Source: Thermodesulfobacteriota bacterium (GTDB lineage Bacteria; Desulfobacterota; Desulfobacteria; Desulfobacterales; RPRI01). Taken from it: 5,719 nt of DNA. Location of the stretch: assembly GCA_030836965.1 (NCBI GenBank), contig JAUPLM010000161.1:1-5719 (forward strand), read 5' to 3'. Positions 5,461 to 5,719 of the stretch are shown here, one piece after another. The notes below the pieces were generated by a model. It was not told the DNA's origin and searched no databases. It saw only the letters and a list, made by a program, of their open reading frames with translations. A program made the translations under genes and the position numbers. Within the stretch, counting starts at the first letter, position 1. Each line of letters starts with the position of its first letter.

Positions 5461-5532
5461 GCCACACCTATCCGCCAAAAAGATTAGCGGACGTTCCGTT
5501 GGCAGGCCTGCGGCAGGGTTCAAGTGGCAGAA
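5461..5532. repeat. Dispersed structured repeat, copy 2, after pth
   Basis: This is the second copy of the element at 2814-2885, with 67 of 72 positions identical in the same orientation. The core hairpin region at 5470-5503 is unchanged. Of the five differences, one lies in the right inner arm (TTGGCAG instead of TTGGCGG) and one in the right outer arm (GTGGCAG), each weakening the stem. The left outer arm is also altered just before the aligned block, CAGCCAC instead of CCGCCAC. This copy is therefore less perfectly paired than copy 1. It begins 38 bases after the pth stop codon and lies 52 bases before the terminator hairpin. Confidence 0.8.
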
Positions 5533-5584
5533 AACCAGAGACCGGAAACCGGAAAATAGAGAAACAAACGGAATAGAGTAAAAT

Positions 5585-5625
5585 AAAGGATTGGCGAGCC
5601 CTTAAGGCGCTAATCCTTTTTTATT
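5585..5625 (+). terminator. Rho-independent terminator after pth
   Basis: AAAGGATTGGCG (5585-5596) pairs with CGCTAATCCTTT (5608-5619) through 12 pairs, one of them G-U, around an 11-base loop. The right arm runs directly into a T-rich tract (5615-5625, broken by one A). It would end transcripts coming from rplY and pth. The A-rich bases on the left give a weaker T-run on the opposite strand, so it might also work for a convergent gene beyond the window. Confidence 0.88.
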
Positions 5626-5719
5626 TGCTTGTTTGTGAAAAGTATGTTAAATATAAAACCGATTTTACATAAGAACAGGCGTTTTAAATAAACTTTGCAT
5701 CATGGAGTAACATAAAAAA
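5626..5719. other. AT-rich tail with no recognisable gene
   Basis: These 94 bases after the terminator carry no open frame of useful length on the plus strand: the ATG at 5702 meets a stop two codons later. TTTACA at 5664-5669 and TAAATA at 5685-5690 resemble promoter hexamers but are only 15 bases apart, so a promoter for a gene beyond the window is a weak possibility. Confidence 0.3.

Noticed and set aside
5664..5690. Promoter for a gene beyond the right edge
   Set aside because: The hexamers TTTACA and TAAATA are only 15 bases apart in a very AT-rich region where such matches arise by chance, so it is mentioned only as a weak possibility.

Overview
The window reads as an ordinary housekeeping cluster from a Gram-negative bacterium with intermediate GC content. 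The most likely source is a deltaproteobacterial (Desulfobacterota) lineage. This rests on the order ispE, tRNA-Gln, prs, rplY, pth, which I recall as typical of that group, on an L25 of the long CTC type, and on a Do-type protease following a DUF1844 gene. No mobility gene, phage gene or CRISPR array is visible. The species cannot be named from the sequence alone.

Layout, all on the plus strand. Positions 1-240 hold the 3' part of a DUF1844 gene whose start lies before the window. Eleven bases later comes a DegP/DegQ-type periplasmic serine protease (252-1775). After a 174-base spacer comes ispE (1950-2783, GTG start), which acts in the MEP isoprenoid pathway. A spacer with a structured repeat leads to tRNA-Gln(UUG) at 2953-3027, which sits just ahead of prs (3065-4003, PRPP synthetase). 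Then come rplY (4151-4801, TTG start with a strong Shine-Dalgarno and an upstream hairpin) and pth (4817-5422, peptidyl-tRNA hydrolase). An intrinsic terminator at 5585-5625 closes the run. The last 94 bases contain no recognisable gene.

Functionally, the right half supplies translation and its precursors: a glutamine tRNA, PRPP, a 5S rRNA-binding ribosomal protein and recycling of peptidyl-tRNA. ispE feeds isoprenoid synthesis, and the protease handles envelope protein quality control. The genes are collinear, and no convincing intrinsic terminator is visible before 5585, so read-through across much of the cluster is plausible.

The most distinctive content is in the spacers. A 72-bp element with nested inverted repeats occurs twice (2814-2885 and 5461-5532), with 67 of 72 positions identical, each time a few tens of bases after a stop codon. 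Three of the four spacers start with a related purine-rich leader, and the first two share further short motifs. This looks like a dispersed non-coding repeat family colonising intergenic spacers. I found no clear sign of a new multi-gene system.
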